From Roseibacillus sp. (GTDB taxonomy: Bacteria; Verrucomicrobiota; Verrucomicrobiia; Verrucomicrobiales; Akkermansiaceae), in contig JAPKFB010000047.1 in the NCBI GenBank assembly GCA_028821775.1, positions 1 through 39,393 of the forward strand: a stretch of 39,393 bases of DNA. The letters run 5' to 3'. A program made the translations under genes and the position numbers. How positions within the stretch are numbered: the first letter of the stretch is position 1; every line of letters begins with the position of its first letter. The notes beneath the pieces are model-generated. The model saw nothing but the letters and a program-made list of their open reading frames with translations. It did not search any database and was not told where the DNA came from. Positions 1 to 7,512 of this stretch are shown piece by piece.

Positions 1-153
1 GTCGCTGCCGAACACACGCAGGTAAAGTCGAAATTTCCAGCTCGCGCGCAACTCATCCGAGATCCAGGCCCCGCTCCCTCCTGCCCCGATCCCAGCGGTA
101 TGGCAATGCATGTCGATGATCCCGGTCGGCGCCGGCAAAACCGGAGATTGCAA
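1..153 (-). CDS. Amidohydrolase family protein, N-terminal part only
   Basis: The minus strand carries an open frame that runs off the left edge. It reads from a TTG at 153 into a segment with 'IIDMHCHTAGIGAGGSG' followed by 'SWKFRLYLRVFG'. The HxH pair (H-C-H) after a short beta-strand is the first metal-binding motif of amidohydrolase/TIM-barrel metal-dependent hydrolases. The whole string resembles a conserved bacterial subgroup of that superfamily. An in-frame TAA at 163-165 limits the start. TTG 153 is preferred to ATG 109-111 because the ATG would begin immediately before the HxH motif. The gene lies downstream of rnhB on the same strand, so it may be the last gene of an rnhB transcript. 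The substrate cannot be told from about 50 residues. Confidence 0.6.
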   Translation of the reverse strand, partial: MQSPVLPAPTGIIDMHCHTAGIGAGGSGAWISDELRASWKFRLYLRVFGSD

Positions 154-162
154 GGGACCACG

Positions 163-228
163 TTAGAACAACAAGCGCAGGATCAGGATTCCCACAATAC
201 TCCCACCGATGATGAGGACGGGAGTCAT
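163..228 (-). CDS. Possible 21-aa hydrophobic peptide coupled to rnhB
   Basis: An ATG at 228 begins one base after the rnhB stop codon (TGA, 230-232). It opens a 21-codon frame ending in TAA at 163-165. The product starts MTPVLIIGG and ends LILRLLF, so it is almost entirely hydrophobic and would form one short membrane helix. The position (stop-G-ATG) would allow re-initiation after rnhB, and the amidohydrolase frame starts 9 bases after its stop. I do not recognise the peptide. It could be chance, because short hydrophobic frames are common. Confidence 0.25.
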   Translation of the reverse strand: MTPVLIIGGSIVGILILRLLF

Positions 229-229
229 C

Positions 230-835
230 TCAAAGCAGGGATGCCACCGGTTGAAAGGATTTGCGATGGATGCGACAAGGCCCATGCAGCCGAAGGGCTT
301 CCAAATGCTCCTTCGTCCCGTAGCCCTTATGCCGTTCAAAGCCGTAATCCGGAAACTCTTCCGCGAGCACTCGCATGTGTCGGTCGCGCATCACTTTGGC
401 GATGATACTGGCCGCTGCGATCGAGAGTGAGAGCCCATCCCCCTTCACCACCCCGCGCGCAGGCAGTGGAAATCCGGGCACATCGAGGCCATCAATCAGA
501 CAAAAGGAGGGCTCCTGCTTCAAGCCGGCAGCGGCCCGGGCCATCGCGACGTGAGTGGCCTGCAGGATGTTGATCTCCTCAATTTCCTCCACCTCGCCAT
601 AGGCATGCGCCCAGCAAATCGACTGGTCCGCGATCAACTCCTCGTAGAGGAGCTCCCGCCGTTTCTCGGTCAGCTTTTTTGAATCATCAAGCTCATCGTT
701 CTGATAGCCGACAGGGAGGATCACAGCCGCAGCGGAAACGGGCCCCGCCAAGGGCCCACGCCCGGCCTCATCAATTCCGGCAATCCATCGTTGACCGCTC
801 TTGATCAGTTCCTCTTCAAGACTCAGGTCCGGCAT
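230..835 (-). CDS. rnhB: Ribonuclease HII
   Basis: The 201-aa product has the normal length and motifs of RNase HII, a cytoplasmic enzyme that cuts the RNA strand of RNA-DNA hybrids and single ribonucleotides in DNA. Motif I is 'GIDEAGRGPLAGP' at residues 20-32 with the metal-binding Asp22 and Glu23. The third and fourth acidic residues are Asp115 in 'LIDG' and Asp151 in 'IAKVMRDR'. 'DDSKKL' at 50-55 and 'HKGYGTKEH' near 169-177 are also family hallmarks. The ATG at 835 places motif I at the usual distance from the N-terminus. The gene is followed closely by a tiny open frame and an amidohydrolase on the same strand. Confidence 0.95.
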   Translation of the reverse strand: MPDLSLEEELIKSGQRWIAGIDEAGRGPLAGPVSAAAVILPVGYQNDELDDSKKLTEKRRELLYEELIADQSICWAHAYGEVEEIEEINILQATHVAMARAAAGLKQEPSFCLIDGLDVPGFPLPARGVVKGDGLSLSIAAASIIAKVMRDRHMRVLAEEFPDYGFERHKGYGTKEHLEALRLHGPCRIHRKSFQPVASLL

Positions 836-889
836 TCAGCCTGACTTAACGCAATCCAGCACCAGACTCGATGCCGAAAATGATATTGC

Positions 890-1300
890 CTACCAGTAGC
901 GATGGAATTTCGGAGCATGCCCATCTGCCGCCAGCGAGCACTCCATGTAGCGCGAACCAAACCCCGAAACTACATTACCCCCAAATTGGCAGATTCCGGT
1001 GCCGGGACAGCGGGGCAGTTTGAGAACATACTTCCCAATCCCTACCAACTCAAAGAGCAGGTTGACGGGAGGATTTAGCTTGGTGAGATCGGTCCCGACC
1101 TGATGTTCGGACGTGTTGGAGTAGGCCCGCACCGAGATCTGCACCTACCGAATGTTCAGGATGCAACGAGCCCAATCAGTGCCGCTCTGCCATGCTCGCG
1201 ATCCAACAAAAAGTAACGCTCCCAGAGCGATAATCACGAAAATCACGTCGTGAACTCCAAAAGTGTGAGACCTCTCCTCAAGAGACGAGTCCCTACCCCC
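890..1300 (-). pseudogene. Prepilin-like (type IV pilin/pseudopilin) pseudogene
   Basis: One minus-strand frame first encodes a hydrophobic helix of pilin type ('GVHDVIFVIIALGALLF'). It continues with 'QSGTDWARCILNIR', hits a TAG at 1145-1147, and carries on in the same frame for 84 codons with 'VRAYSNTSEHQVGTDL' and 'FGSRYMECSLAADGH'. A hydrophobic N-terminal helix, then a Cys/Arg-rich 'CILNIR-(N)-VQ..VRAY' spine and a small Cys-containing globular tail, is the plan of verrucomicrobial prepilin-like proteins. No ATG lies between the upstream TAA (1301-1303) and the helix, and the usual Gly-Phe-Thr cleavage motif is degraded to Thr-Phe-Gly. I therefore call it a decayed gene. The 84-codon downstream part could be translated from GTG 1144 but would lack the helix. 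Family assignment is from memory of the pattern. Confidence 0.5.
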
Positions 1301-1654
1301 TTATTCTTCGAATTCTTGCTTTGATTCGCATGGCGAGTGGGCGCTCAGTAATTGCCAGTTCGCGAACAATTCGGGCGCATGCCGGTCACCTCTCACCAAG
1401 AACGAGTCTCTCGTAAGCCAGACAGTGGGGGCGCTCTGTCGCACCCCTTCCTCCAATTATGCGCCCAAATCCAACCGCGCGAGGCAGATAACTGTTCGTC
1501 TGAGGTAGGCACGTCTCTTGTAGGTTAGGGACATGGAGGGGACATAAATCGGTCGGGGAGGTAACCAGTGCTTGATCGCCGCCCAAACAGTTAGTCAAAG
1601 TGGGTATTATGCTGTATCCATAATTTCAACACCCTTTAGTTAATTGGGTAAAGA
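1301..1654. other. Intergenic stretch without a convincing gene
   Basis: These 354 bases lie between the prepilin remnant and the permease stop codon. A 70-codon minus-strand frame (1386-1598) exists, but its Cys/Pro/Arg-rich translation has no domain-like pattern and no recognisable start context. I saw no tRNA-like fold or strong hairpin with a T-run. It may be decayed sequence continuous with the neighbouring pseudogene. Confidence 0.5.
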
Positions 1655-3004
1655 TTACTCCTTTCTTGAGCCCTTCCCCGAAGAACGAATTTGGGTTCGT
1701 TGCGCGGCCAGATAGACCACTCCCCCCACGGCCAGGGTCACCACTCCCCAAAGCGCTCCCATCGGTTTTTCCTGCGCGACATAGATCATCATCCACACAC
1801 TGACGGAGATGAAGATCAGTGGGGTCACCGGATACCCCCATGTCTTCACTGGTCGCTCGAGATCGGGCTGAGAAAAACGAAGCCAAAACACTCCTGCCAC
1901 CGTCAGCATGGCAAAGAAGACCAGGAGCAACTCGATATAGACCAAGACCGCATCAAAGGTGCTGGTGGCAATGAGAAGAAGGACCACCGCGCTCTGCCAG
2001 AGAACCGCGACGAACGGAATCCCAGTTCGCGACGTACGCGCCAAGAGACGAAATGCCTTAAGGTCCTGGCCCATGCGCTGCGCCACCCGTGGGCCAGCCC
2101 ATGTCATGGCACTCAGAGCCGAGATGAGTCCAAAGCAAATCAAGCTCGCCATCATCCGCCCACCGGCTTCCCCAAAGATGCTCTTGGCAGCGATCAAGCC
2201 CACATCGAGCTTTCCCCTCATCTCTGGGATCGGAGTGCTATGGAGAAACGCGGCGTTGAGCCCGAGGTAGAGAACCATCACGAGGACCGTCCCTAAGAAC
2301 AGTGCCCGCGGCACCGTCTTCCGCGGTTCCTTCACTTCATCGACGATATAGGTGGCCGCATTCCATCCGGTGTAGGCATACATCACAAAGACCAGGGAGA
2401 TCGCGAAGGAATGACTCCCCAGGAGAGTGAGATCACCGTCCTGAGGCAAAAACGAGATTCCTTGCGGCTCCCCGATGAAAAAGGCGGAGCTGATCAACAC
2501 CACGATGAAAACAACCTTCAGGGAGGTGCAGACACTTTGAAACCTGCTCCCCACTCCAATGTGCAACAAGTGGATGGTGGCGACCAATAATACGACCACG
2601 ACCGAGAGAGCCTCCGCCACGAACTCCCCCTCCCAGGTCATGATGCCAGAAACATATGTTCCAAAAGCCATCGCTCCGAGCGCGATGGGCGCCGCGAACC
2701 CCACCGTGATCGAGATCCATCCCGCTAGAAATCCGAGCGCCGGATGAAAAATCCGTGAGAGGAGATGATACTCGCCGCCCGATCTCGGCAAGGCCGCAGC
2801 GAGCTCCCCATAACAAAGAGCTCCACACAACGCGCACACGCCACCCAGGGCCCACAGGACCAACAGGACAAATCCGGATTGGATCCCCAATACTTGGAAT
2901 CCGAGACTGGTGAACACGCCTGTCCCCACCATGTTGCCGACCACAATCGCGGTCGCAGGCAACAGGGTCACCGATCGAGTTTCCTGCATCCCGGACTCCG
3001 CCAT
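1655..3004 (-). CDS. APC-superfamily amino acid permease
   Basis: The 449-aa product is a polytopic inner-membrane protein with about twelve hydrophobic helices. It starts MAESGMQETRSVTLLPATAI and runs into 'VVGNMVGTGVF', the conserved glycine-rich TM1 motif of the amino acid-polyamine-organocation superfamily. 'LPRSGGEYHLL' in the TM2-3 region and 'AYTGWNAATYIVDEVKEPRKTVPRA' in the TM6-7 loop are also typical of L-type/basic amino acid permeases. The frame is open for 96 codons further upstream to 3292. ATG 3004 is chosen because the upstream translation is Arg/Pro/Cys-rich and not membrane-like, and because family homology begins about 15 residues after this ATG. The C-terminus is a short basic tail. 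It probably exchanges or imports an amino acid, but the substrate cannot be read from the sequence. No operon partner is evident. Confidence 0.88.
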   Translation of the reverse strand: MAESGMQETRSVTLLPATAIVVGNMVGTGVFTSLGFQVLGIQSGFVLLVLWALGGVCALCGALCYGELAAALPRSGGEYHLLSRIFHPALGFLAGWISITVGFAAPIALGAMAFGTYVSGIMTWEGEFVAEALSVVVVLLVATIHLLHIGVGSRFQSVCTSLKVVFIVVLISSAFFIGEPQGISFLPQDGDLTLLGSHSFAISLVFVMYAYTGWNAATYIVDEVKEPRKTVPRALFLGTVLVMVLYLGLNAAFLHSTPIPEMRGKLDVGLIAAKSIFGEAGGRMMASLICFGLISALSAMTWAGPRVAQRMGQDLKAFRLLARTSRTGIPFVAVLWQSAVVLLLIATSTFDAVLVYIELLLVFFAMLTVAGVFWLRFSQPDLERPVKTWGYPVTPLIFISVSVWMMIYVAQEKPMGALWGVVTLAVGGVVYLAAQRTQIRSSGKGSRKE

Positions 3005-3317
3005 CGCGGCCCACCCTAACGAGTCGGGAGAAGGTCGAAAGACGAAAGAAGTTCTCCCCCTCAACTCTGTCTTATCCCATGCTCCGCGCTCTTTGACCCA
3101 CCACCGCCGGAGTCCGGGACATGCTGCCTGGATGCCATGAGCGAACAGGACATGGAGAGGGCACCCCCGGGGAGGAAATCGCATTCCCCTCCCAATTGTT
3201 AATCCCCTTCGAAGGGTTGAGTGGAACATCCTCAAGATATTTGTCCGCACCCACGCGGGAACTCTGCAGGTTCTCTGGCGAGTCATCCTCACCCTCGTCG
3301 CAGATGTTAGAGTTCGC
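3005..3317. other. Upstream region of the permease, no gene seen
   Basis: These 313 bases hold only frames whose translations are low-complexity and Arg/Pro-rich, including an in-frame but non-homologous extension of the permease. The permease promoter is expected here on the minus strand. I could not identify a convincing -35/-10 pair. Confidence 0.4.
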
Positions 3318-3458
3318 TTACGAACGGACCAGGTTCGGGATCTGGTGAATATTTCGGATCATCTCGAGTGATTCGAACCGGCTTCCAACAAGAGCTCCCA
3401 CCAAGAGAACGACGATGATGACGAGGAGGAGAACCGAGACCATCACCGTCAACTCCAT
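3318..3458 (-). CDS. Possible 46-aa single-pass membrane protein
   Basis: From ATG 3458 the frame gives MELTVMVSVLLLVIIVVLLV and then 'GALVGSRFESLEMIRNIHQIPNLVRS' to TAA. The first half is one long uninterrupted hydrophobic helix and the second half an amphipathic tail, a common plan for small membrane proteins. The frame is open for 26 more codons to 3536, but that part is Cys/His/Arg-rich and looks non-coding. I do not recognise the family. It points the same way as the permease but is separated from it by about 310 bases, so it is unlikely to share a ribosome-coupled start. Confidence 0.35.
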   Translation of the reverse strand: MELTVMVSVLLLVIIVVLLVGALVGSRFESLEMIRNIHQIPNLVRS

Positions 3459-3905
3459 CCGAGTGACGCCCGGACGCAGGATCTCGAACTCATGGGCATG
3501 GCCCCTTTCATGACGAGGGCAACAGCTGCGACCCAATGTTCTCTCTTCACAATTTTAGAACCCTTGTATATCGTTCACTCCCAAGTATCTAGTCGAAGCA
3601 TTTCCCTCTTCCAACAGCCCCCTCTCATTGGGAAGCCTGATCGAGGATCATCCTTCCCCGTGCGCGGGATGGGGGCCTGCTGCTCAACCATGGGCGGACG
3701 GCGGAGCCCTGAGGCAAGGAGTCCTTCCAGCCACCCCTGTCGGCCCAAAAAACATTTTTCTGGGTTCCCTGCCAGAAGGACGCTACGGAAGCGATACCGC
3801 GGCAGGACACTCCCTCCGAGAGGCCGCGGCGAAACACTTCTGACTCTCCTCACCCGTCTCACCGCCTCGATTTACGACTCGTTTCTGCACTGCCAACCCC
3901 CTTGA
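3459..3905. other. Divergent intergenic region before the acyltransferase
   Basis: These 447 bases separate the minus-strand small gene from the plus-strand acyltransferase. They should contain promoters in both directions. A weak promoter-like pair is visible on the plus strand, TTCACA at 3546-3551 and TATATC at 3567-3572, but the 15-base spacing is short. The several open frames here (for example 3575-3862 minus) give Arg/Pro-rich, non-domain-like translations. I see no RNA gene. Confidence 0.35.
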
Positions 3906-4547
3906 ATGAAAAAGCGTCTCTTTTCGTCGCCTGCCTTCGTGTGGTTGATTGCCCAGTTTATCCGCGTCTACTCTTGGACCTTTCGGCTGACTCTGGAGAA
4001 CGAGCGAGAGTGGCACGACTACCTGGAGCAGGGCGGCCGAGTAATCCTTTGCTCTTGGCATCAACAGTTTTTTTCGTTCATTCGCCCCTTTCGCCGCTAC
4101 CGCACCTATCACCCTGCCCTGATGATCAGCCGGAGCGCGGACGGGACCATCATTGCAGGAATCGCCAATCAGATGGGCTGGCAGACGGTTCGCGGATCCT
4201 CCTCCCGCGGCGGACTGAAAGCGATGCAAGGCATGATCCGGCACCTCACCGAACACCGCCTGGGCGGGCATGTGGTCGACGGTCCACGTGGTCCCATCGG
4301 AGTGGTCAAAAAGGGCATTGTCCACATGGCACGCGAATCCGGAGCGATGTTGGTGCCGATCTACGCGGAAGCCAGTAATGCCTGGACCTTCCGCAGTTGG
4401 GATCGCTTTTTTATTCCCAAACCGTTTTCGCGGGTTTGTATTCGCTTCGGCGACATGATCCAAGTGGCCCCTGAAAATGATGCCCCCGATTGGCTGGAGC
4501 AACAACGCGCGCTTCTGGAAACCGCGATGCGGCCCGGACTGATCTAG
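3906..4547 (+). CDS. Lysophospholipid acyltransferase-family protein (DUF374 type)
   Basis: The 213-aa product matches the short DUF374 branch of the lysophospholipid/glycerol-phosphate acyltransferase superfamily. It has an N-terminal hydrophobic segment (residues about 9-30). 'SWHQQFFSF' at 50-58 carries the catalytic-type His. 'SRSADGTIIAGI' follows, then 'RGSSSRGG' at 96-103 and 'VVDGPRGPIGVVKKGIV' at about 123-139, the substrate-binding block typical of this family. It would transfer an acyl chain from acyl-ACP or acyl-CoA to a glycolipid or phospholipid acceptor at the inner membrane. The ATG at 3906 gives the normal length, and no Shine-Dalgarno is visible. It reads in the same direction as the desaturase 64 bases downstream and the PUFA-type synthase after that. 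In myxobacterial Pfa3 an acyltransferase is fused to the synthase, so a role with this cluster is possible, but DUF374 is a different subfamily. Confidence 0.85.
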   Translation: MKKRLFSSPAFVWLIAQFIRVYSWTFRLTLENEREWHDYLEQGGRVILCSWHQQFFSFIRPFRRYRTYHPALMISRSADGTIIAGIANQMGWQTVRGSSSRGGLKAMQGMIRHLTEHRLGGHVVDGPRGPIGVVKKGIVHMARESGAMLVPIYAEASNAWTFRSWDRFFIPKPFSRVCIRFGDMIQVAPENDAPDWLEQQRALLETAMRPGLI

Positions 4548-4611
4548 TCCATCCTCGCTCGCGAAAGGCCCTCATCTCATCTTCTTAAATCACACTCCCC
4601 CGACCCGCATT

Positions 4612-5583
4612 GTGGAAACCATCCCTCCTCCAGCCAGCGATGCCAATTCTGCAACCGCCTCTTCCGAGGACCGGGGCTCGGCATCACCCTTCGCAGAGGG
4701 CTTTGATCGGCCCATCCTCGCGTTTATCATCGCGATTCACGTCGTGCCCATCGCGTTGTGTCTCATTTTCCCCTCTTGGCCCGGGATTTGGGCCATGGTG
4801 GTGCTCTACGTCGTGACCGGATTGGGAGTCACGATCGGCTACCATCGCAAGCTCACCCACCATTCCTTCAAGTCGCCCCGCTGGGTCGACCACACCCTCG
4901 CGGTGCTTGGGCTTTTGGCTGGCGAAGGACCCCCGATTTTTTGGGTCGCTCACCATCGCAAGCATCACAAATTCAGCGACACGGAGGGCGATCCGCACAG
5001 TCCTCGCGACGGTGCTTGGTGGTCTCACATGCTCTGGCTCTTGCCCCGACAGAGTAAAATGAAGCTGGGCTCGCTCTATGGCAAGACGGCCTCAGATCTG
5101 GTCCGGGATCCGTTTTATGCCTCGCTCGAAACAACCTATTTCCTCTGGCACGGCGCCCTCCTGCTGGCCGTGACCTTTGCTGGGTGGGCCTGGGGTGGCT
5201 GGTATATGGCGGGATCATTCGTGGCCTATGGCTTTTTCCTCCGCATGCTTTTGCTCCTCCATGCCACCTGGATGGTCAATTCCCTGACGCACATGTGGGG
5301 ATATCGCAGCTACCAAACGAAGGACCAGAGCCGGAATAATCCGCTGGTCGGGCTCCTCGCCCAGGGCGAAGGCTGGCACAACAATCATCACCACTATCAA
5401 GCCTCGGTGAATCACGGCCATCGGTGGTGGGAGCTTGATTTCACCTTTCTGGTCATCTTATTGCTGGCTTGCGCCAGTCTCCCGCTGTCATGGATCGGCT
5501 TGGGGGCCCATCGCCCAGTCTACAATCTGAAGTTTTACAGCCACCACCATCAGGGCGTCCGGGTCCTCTTTCCGGGAGATTAA
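4612..5583 (+). CDS. Membrane fatty acid desaturase (acyl-CoA delta-9 type)
   Basis: The 323-aa product is an integral-membrane, di-iron acyl desaturase. The three histidine boxes are complete: 'HRKLTHH' at 78-84, 'HHRKHH' at 114-119 and 'HNNHHH' at 256-261. The spacing is that of stearoyl-CoA/acyl-CoA delta-9 desaturases (DesC-like). 'GEGPPIFWVAHH' and 'GEGWHNNHHHYQAS' are strongly conserved in that family. Four or more hydrophobic helices are seen between the boxes. The start is GTG 4612; no in-frame ATG precedes the first helix, and the roughly 30-residue polar N-terminus is usual. It inserts an oxygen-dependent cis double bond into a finished acyl chain, unlike the oxygen-independent Pfa synthase downstream. 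Whether it feeds that pathway or adjusts membrane fluidity is not decided by sequence. Confidence 0.92.
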   Translation: METIPPPASDANSATASSEDRGSASPFAEGFDRPILAFIIAIHVVPIALCLIFPSWPGIWAMVVLYVVTGLGVTIGYHRKLTHHSFKSPRWVDHTLAVLGLLAGEGPPIFWVAHHRKHHKFSDTEGDPHSPRDGAWWSHMLWLLPRQSKMKLGSLYGKTASDLVRDPFYASLETTYFLWHGALLLAVTFAGWAWGGWYMAGSFVAYGFFLRMLLLLHATWMVNSLTHMWGYRSYQTKDQSRNNPLVGLLAQGEGWHNNHHHYQASVNHGHRWWELDFTFLVILLLACASLPLSWIGLGAHRPVYNLKFYSHHHQGVRVLFPGD

Positions 5584-5823
5584 GCGCTCGCACGAGCAAT
5601 TCACTGCCAAGTGACCCTCCCTGCCTCCGCGGGAGTCGCGAAGAGGCTCAAGAGTCCCAATTTCCTCTTCCCCTGCTCGGGATTCGCCCCATCCTTGGGG
5701 CCGGAGTATTCCCCCTGTAAGCCTTCCCCGGATCCCCAAGAAGGTCTGCACCTCCTAAACTTCAAAAAATCGAATTGAATTTTAGTCGCTTTCTCGAGCC
5801 ATCTCCCAAGAATACCCAGCTTT
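5584..5823. other. Leader region of the pfa-ole gene set
   Basis: These 240 bases separate the desaturase stop from the first pfa gene. They carry an AT-rich patch at about 5755-5790 ('cttcaaaaaatcgaattg' and onward), the most promoter-like sequence upstream of pfaD. A transcription start here would drive all seven pfa-ole genes. I could not identify a -10/-35 pair or an operator with confidence, and no T-tailed terminator hairpin is evident behind the desaturase. Confidence 0.35.
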
Positions 5824-7512
5824 TTGATTGGGCTGGCTCTTGGCAGAAATAGTGTTGATGACGTGATCAGTTGTGTAAAACCGGCAACCCCGCCCCTTGG
5901 CTGGTGGAGCCCTCACGGCACTCCACCCAGCTCTAATCCTGCCCGCTTGCGCGAGGCCATCTGGAATATCCGCCAATCCGTCACTCTTGTCGATGATGAC
6001 GGAATTCTCTCTCTCGCGGAAGGTGGTCTGGGCACTTTTGGCTCTCAGGGCTCCAGCGAAGGCACCATCCCCATTGCCGGGCACGCCGCCTCGATACGCA
6101 TCGAGCATCTCGGTGATCCCCAATTCTGCGAGGACCACGGAATCCAATTCCCCTACGCGACGGGCGCCATGGCCAACGGAATTGCCTCCGAGGAACTCGT
6201 CATCGCGATTGCCAAAGCGGGCATGCTGGGGTTTTTTGGAGCGGCCGGACTCTCCCTCGAACGAGTCGAGGCCGCCATTGACCGAATCCAGGGTGCCCTC
6301 GGAGACAAGCCATACGGGTTCAACCTTATTCACAGTCCGAATGAACCGCAACTTGAGGATGCCATTGTCGATCTCTACCTGAAACGGGACATCCAATTGG
6401 TGGAAGCCTCGGCCTACCTGGCTTTGACCCTGCCCGTGGTCCGCTATCGGGTGTCTGGCATCTTCCGCGACGAAGAAGGCAATGTCATCACTCCCAACAA
6501 GATCATCGCCAAGGTTTCACGGATCGAAGTCGCCACCCAATTCTTCTCTCCCCCGCCAGAAAAATTCCTCGAGCAACTGGTCAACACCGGCCACATCACC
6601 GCCGCGCAGGCAGAAATGACCCGGGAAATCCCGATGGCTCAGGATCTGACCGCGGAGGCGGATTCCGGCGGCCACACCGACAATCGCCCCGCCATCGCCC
6701 TGCTGCCGACCCTGGTATCCCTCCGTGATCGACTCCAAGCGCAACATAAGTATCTCAATCCCATTCGCGTCGGCGCGGCGGGAGGAATCGCCACCCCTGC
6801 CGCCGCTGCTGCGGCCTTCGCGATGGACGCGGCCTACATCGTGACTGGATCCGTGAATCAGGCCTGCATCGAGTCAGGTTCCTCCGAACCTGTTCGGAAG
6901 CTTCTCGCCCAGGCTGAACAGGCCGATATCGCGATGGCGCCCGCGGCCGACATGTTCGAGATGGGTGTCAAGGTGCAGGTTTTGAAGCGCGGCACCATGT
7001 TCGCGATGCGCGCGAGCAAGCTCTACGCCCTCTACCGCCAATACGATTCCCTCGACCAGTTGTCCCTCCCGGAACGTGAAGCGCTGGAAAAACAGTATTT
7101 CCGGGCAAGCTTGGAGGAAACCTGGGAATCAACCAAAGCCTACTTTCAACGCACCGATCCCACCCAAATTGATCGCGCTGAGCAAGATCCCAAGCATAAG
7201 ATGGCCCTTGTCTTCCGCAGTTACCTCGGCCAGAGCTCACGTTGGGCCAACGAGGGCGATCCCACCCGCACCCTTGATTACCAAGTGTGGTGTGGTCCAG
7301 CGATGGGCGCCTTCAACGAATGGGTCAAGGGCAGCTTCCTGGAGCCACCAGAAAACCGCGAGGTTGTTACCATCGGCTTGAACATTCTCTATGGAGCAGG
7401 GGTTGCTCTGCGCGTCAACATTCTCAAGAGTCAGGGAATTCGGATCTCTTCCGATTCGTCCTGTCCACCGCCATGTGAACTGGCACGAGTAAAAGAAAAG
7501 ATTTGTCAATGA
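5824..7512 (+). CDS. pfaD: PfaD-type trans-acting enoyl reductase of a PUFA/secondary-lipid synthase
   Basis: The product (562 aa from TTG 5824) is a flavin-dependent TIM-barrel enoyl reductase of the PfaD / 2-nitropropane-dioxygenase-like family. It acts in trans on ACP-bound intermediates of PfaA and PfaC. Hallmarks are 'WWSPHGTPPSSNPARL' near the N-terminus, 'AKAGMLGFFGAAGLSLE', 'PYGFNLIHSPNEP', 'EADSGGHTDNRP' (flavin-site region), 'RVGAAGGIATPAAAAAAF', 'YIVTGSVNQACIESG' and 'DMFEMGVKVQVLKRGTMF'. The start is uncertain: TTG 5824 and GTG 5863 are both in frame, family homology begins only around 'GWW', and neither has a clear ribosome site. It is the first gene of the set and its TGA overlaps the pfaA ATG in an ATGA. 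PfaD is usually last in marine gammaproteobacterial clusters; leading position matches the myxobacterial pfa1-pfa2-pfa3 order. Confidence 0.93.
   Translation: MIGLALGRNSVDDVISCVKPATPPLGWWSPHGTPPSSNPARLREAIWNIRQSVTLVDDDGILSLAEGGLGTFGSQGSSEGTIPIAGHAASIRIEHLGDPQFCEDHGIQFPYATGAMANGIASEELVIAIAKAGMLGFFGAAGLSLERVEAAIDRIQGALGDKPYGFNLIHSPNEPQLEDAIVDLYLKRDIQLVEASAYLALTLPVVRYRVSGIFRDEEGNVITPNKIIAKVSRIEVATQFFSPPPEKFLEQLVNTGHITAAQAEMTREIPMAQDLTAEADSGGHTDNRPAIALLPTLVSLRDRLQAQHKYLNPIRVGAAGGIATPAAAAAAFAMDAAYIVTGSVNQACIESGSSEPVRKLLAQAEQADIAMAPAADMFEMGVKVQVLKRGTMFAMRASKLYALYRQYDSLDQLSLPEREALEKQYFRASLEETWESTKAYFQRTDPTQIDRAEQDPKHKMALVFRSYLGQSSRWANEGDPTRTLDYQVWCGPAMGAFNEWVKGSFLEPPENREVVTIGLNILYGAGVALRVNILKSQGIRISSDSSCPPPCELARVKEKICQ

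Noticed and set aside
1386..1598. 70-codon minus-strand frame upstream of the prepilin remnant
   Set aside because: No start context, unusual Cys/Pro/Arg content, and no similarity to any domain I know.
3004..3292. N-terminal extension of the permease to 3292
   Set aside because: The additional 96 residues are Arg/Pro/Cys-rich and not membrane-like; known permeases begin close to the chosen ATG 3004.
3783..4505. 240-codon minus-strand frame over the acyltransferase
   Set aside because: The plus-strand frame carries the acyltransferase motifs; the antisense translation is His/Arg/Gly-rich without pattern.
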